Source: Monomorium pharaonis (Eukaryota > Arthropoda > Insecta > Hymenoptera > Formicidae). Taken from it: 64,000 nt of DNA. Numbering within the stretch: the stretch's first letter is position 1; each line of letters opens with the position of its first letter. The position numbers and the translations under genes were made by a program. Below the pieces are notes generated by a model. The model searched no databases. It had not been told where the DNA came from and was given only the letters and a program-made list of their open reading frames with translations. Of this stretch, positions 61,925 to 64,000 are shown piece after piece. The stretch is from the NCBI RefSeq assembly GCF_013373865.1, contig NC_050467.1:30604890-30668889 (forward strand), read 5' to 3'.

Positions 61925-63510
61925 TCTGAAAAAAGAAAGTCAATGAACGTCAATACGAACGTCAACGAACGTTGACAAACCTCAATACGAACGTCAATAC
62001 GAACGTCAACGAACGTCAACGAACGTCAATATGAACGTCAACAAACGTCAATACGAACGTCAACGAACGTCAACAAACGTAAACGAACGTGACACGAACG
62101 TGAACAAACGTGAACGAACGTGAAACAAACGTGAACGAACGTGAAACAAACTTAAAACAAACGTGAACGAACGTGAAACAAACGTCAACGAACGTCAACA
62201 AACGTCAACCAACGTCAAGGAACTTGAAACGAACGTGAAACAAACGTCAACGAACGTCAACAAACGTCAACGAACGTGAAACAGACTTAAAACAAACGTG
62301 TACGAACGTGAGCGAACATAAACGAACGTTGACAAACGTCAATACGAACGTCAACGAACGTCAACGAACGTCAACGAATGTCAATATGAACGTCAACAAA
62401 CGTCAATACGAACGTCAACGAACGTCAACAAACGTGAAACAAACTTAAAACAAACGTGAACGAACGTGAGCGAACATGAACGAACGTGAACATCAACGAA
62501 CGTCAACAAACGTCAACCAACGTCAAGGAACTTGAAATGAACGTGAACAAACGTAAAATAAACGTGAATAAACATAAAACAAACGTGAACAAACGTGAAC
62601 GCACTTGAAACGAACGTCAACAAACGTCAACCAACGTCAAGGAACTTGAAACGAACGTGAAACAAACGTGAACGAACGTGAAACAAACTTAAAACAAACG
62701 TGAACGAATGTGAGCGAACATAAACGAACGTTGACAAACGTCAATACGAACGTCAACGAACGTCAACGAATGTCAAAATGAACGTCAACAAACGTCAATA
62801 CGAACGTCAACGAACGTCAACGAACGTCAACGAACGTCAACGAACGTCAACGAACGTGAAATAAACTTAAAACAAACGTGAACGAACGTGAGCGAACATG
62901 AACGAACGTGAAACAAACGTCAACGAACATCAACAAACGTCAACCAACGTCAAGGAACTTGAACGAACGTAAAACAAACTTAAAACAAACGTGAACGAAC
63001 ATGAACGAACGTGAAACAAACGTCAACCAACGTCAACAAACTTGAAACGAACGTGAACAAACGTGAACGAACGTGAAATGAACTTAAAAACAAACGTGAA
63101 CGAACATGAACGAACGTGAAACAAACGTCAACAAACGTCAACCAACGTCAACGAACTTGAAACGAACGTGAACAAACGTGAACGAACGTGAAATTAACTT
63201 AAAACAAACGTGAACGAACATGAACGAACGTGAAACAAACGTCAACCAACGTCAACGAACTTGAAACGAACGTGAACAAACGTGAACGAACGTGAAATGA
63301 ACTTAAAACAAACGTGAACGAACATGAACGAACGTGAAACAAACGTCAACAAACGTCAACCAACGTCAACGAACTTGAAACGAACGTGAACAAACGTGAA
63401 CGAACGTGAACAAACGTGAACGAACGTGAACAAACGTGAACGAACGTGAACAAACGTGAACGAACGTGAAACAAACGTCAACAAACGTTAACAAACGTCG
63501 ACGAACGTCA
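61925..63510. repeat. 1.6-kb minisatellite built on AACGAACGTGAA / AACGAACGTCAA
   Basis: About 130 short units of 10-12 bp, variants of AACGAACGTCAACG, AACAAACGTGAA and ACTTAAAACAAACGTG, with higher-order blocks of about 120 bp that become more regular between 63000 and 63480. Nearly every unit contains ACGT. Frames through it have no coding features. Confidence 0.92.
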
Positions 63511-63586
63511 ATAATGTTTAAAAACGAAATAATTTGTAATGTAATTTTATCGTGCGCGTCATTTAATCGAAAGTTGTGTGCGAAAC

Positions 63587-64000
63587 ATGAGAGCATCGAA
63601 ATCAGATCGATACGTTAATTCCGAGAGACGACAACTCGTCGAGAAACTGCACGCTCCGGCTAGAAAAACTTTTCCACGAAGACGCGTCATAGTTCGGGGA
63701 TACGATGACCTGTGGCAGGCAGATATCGTCGAGATGCATCCATACTCGCGTTTCAACAAAGGCTACCATTACATACTCACTGTCATCGATGTATTGAGCA
63801 AGTATGCGTGGGCTTTACCACTCAAGACCAAGGGCGGAAACGAGACGGCTAATGCTATCACCAAGATAATTCGAGAGAGCGGCAGAAATCCGAAAAACTT
63901 GCAAACCGATATGGGGAAGGAGTTTTATAACGCCGAAGTGCAGAAACTCTTGAAGAAACATGACATTAATCATTACTCTACGTACTCCGTAATGAAGGCG
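63587..64000 (+). CDS. INT: Third Polinton integrase, N-terminal part, cut by window end
   Basis: Open from ATG 63587 (MRASKSDRYVNSERRQLVEK) to the window edge, 138 codons without a stop. Contains YDDLWQADIVEMHPYSRFNK with the first catalytic Asp, VIDVLSKYAWALPLKTK, and NPKNLQTDMGKEFYN with the second. The third catalytic Glu would lie just beyond 64000. Intact so far, unlike the outer copy, and in the opposite orientation to the two others. Its element should extend to the right. Confidence 0.9.
   Translation, partial: MRASKSDRYVNSERRQLVEKLHAPARKTFPRRRVIVRGYDDLWQADIVEMHPYSRFNKGYHYILTVIDVLSKYAWALPLKTKGGNETANAITKIIRESGRNPKNLQTDMGKEFYNAEVQKLLKKHDINHYSTYSVMKA

Noticed and set aside
63366..63596. 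Minus-strand ORF with TFVHVCSRSF repeats
   Set aside because: Translation of the ACGT minisatellite; no independent coding evidence.

Overview
The window looks like a piece of an insect nuclear genome. A hymenopteran, probably an ant, is my inference from the mix of elements and from general knowledge; I did no database search. Almost all of the 64 kb is mobile DNA inserted into other mobile DNA. The centre is two Polinton/Maverick elements (virus-like, self-synthesising DNA transposons of the adintovirus type), one sitting inside the DNA polymerase gene of the other. I see no ordinary host gene with confidence. The nearest candidate is a damaged BEN-domain gene on the minus strand near 15-17 kb.

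Layout. 1-10924: a foldback element with 300-bp inverted arms (cut by the left window edge). A full-length two-ORF LINE (LINE A, minus, 457-10320) is inserted in it between (GA)n tracts, and a rearranged Gypsy-type LTR retroelement (1324-6650, minus) is inserted in the LINE's reverse transcriptase gene with a 4-bp target duplication. 11229-59877: an old, decayed outer Polinton with roughly 210-bp inverted ends. Inside it lie a DDE-transposase-like gene and the BEN-domain gene (11.7-16.8 kb), a lone 1.6-kb LTR (17262-18872), a palindromic MITE in a polymerase intron (19507-20396), the complete inner Polinton (21257-37701, 6-bp target duplication AAAAAC), LINE C (39491-44431, target duplication of about 20 bp), and a GC-rich piece plus a 5'-truncated LINE B (45.8-49.1 kb). 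60341-64000: parts of a third Polinton-like element (a small three-exon gene, a 1.6-kb ACGT-rich minisatellite, and an open integrase running off the window edge).

Inner Polinton. Order from the left: inverted repeat with two copies of a 117-bp unit containing TGACGTCA; a two-exon gene of unknown function; 115-bp tandem repeats; a two-exon gene of unknown function; protein-primed DNA polymerase B (one 14-nt deletion seen); then on the minus strand integrase with chromodomain, a coiled-coil protein, an unknown 354-aa protein and the packaging ATPase; then on the plus strand a compact block of a small unknown ORF, a phospholipase-A2-like minor capsid protein, adenain-like protease, penton-type protein, a conserved 58-aa ORF and the double-jelly-roll major capsid protein; then a 172-184-aa conserved protein, a three-exon small gene and the right inverted repeat. 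The inverted repeats differ at one position in 304, so the insertion is recent. Polymerase and integrase would serve copying and insertion; ATPase, protease and capsid proteins would serve particle formation.

Outer Polinton. It carries the same gene blocks in the same order, but nearly every gene is broken by stop codons, frameshifts or deletions. Its polymerase has lost a catalytic aspartate and its ATPase the first Walker A glycine. Comparing the two copies is the main evidence for which small ORFs and splice sites are real.
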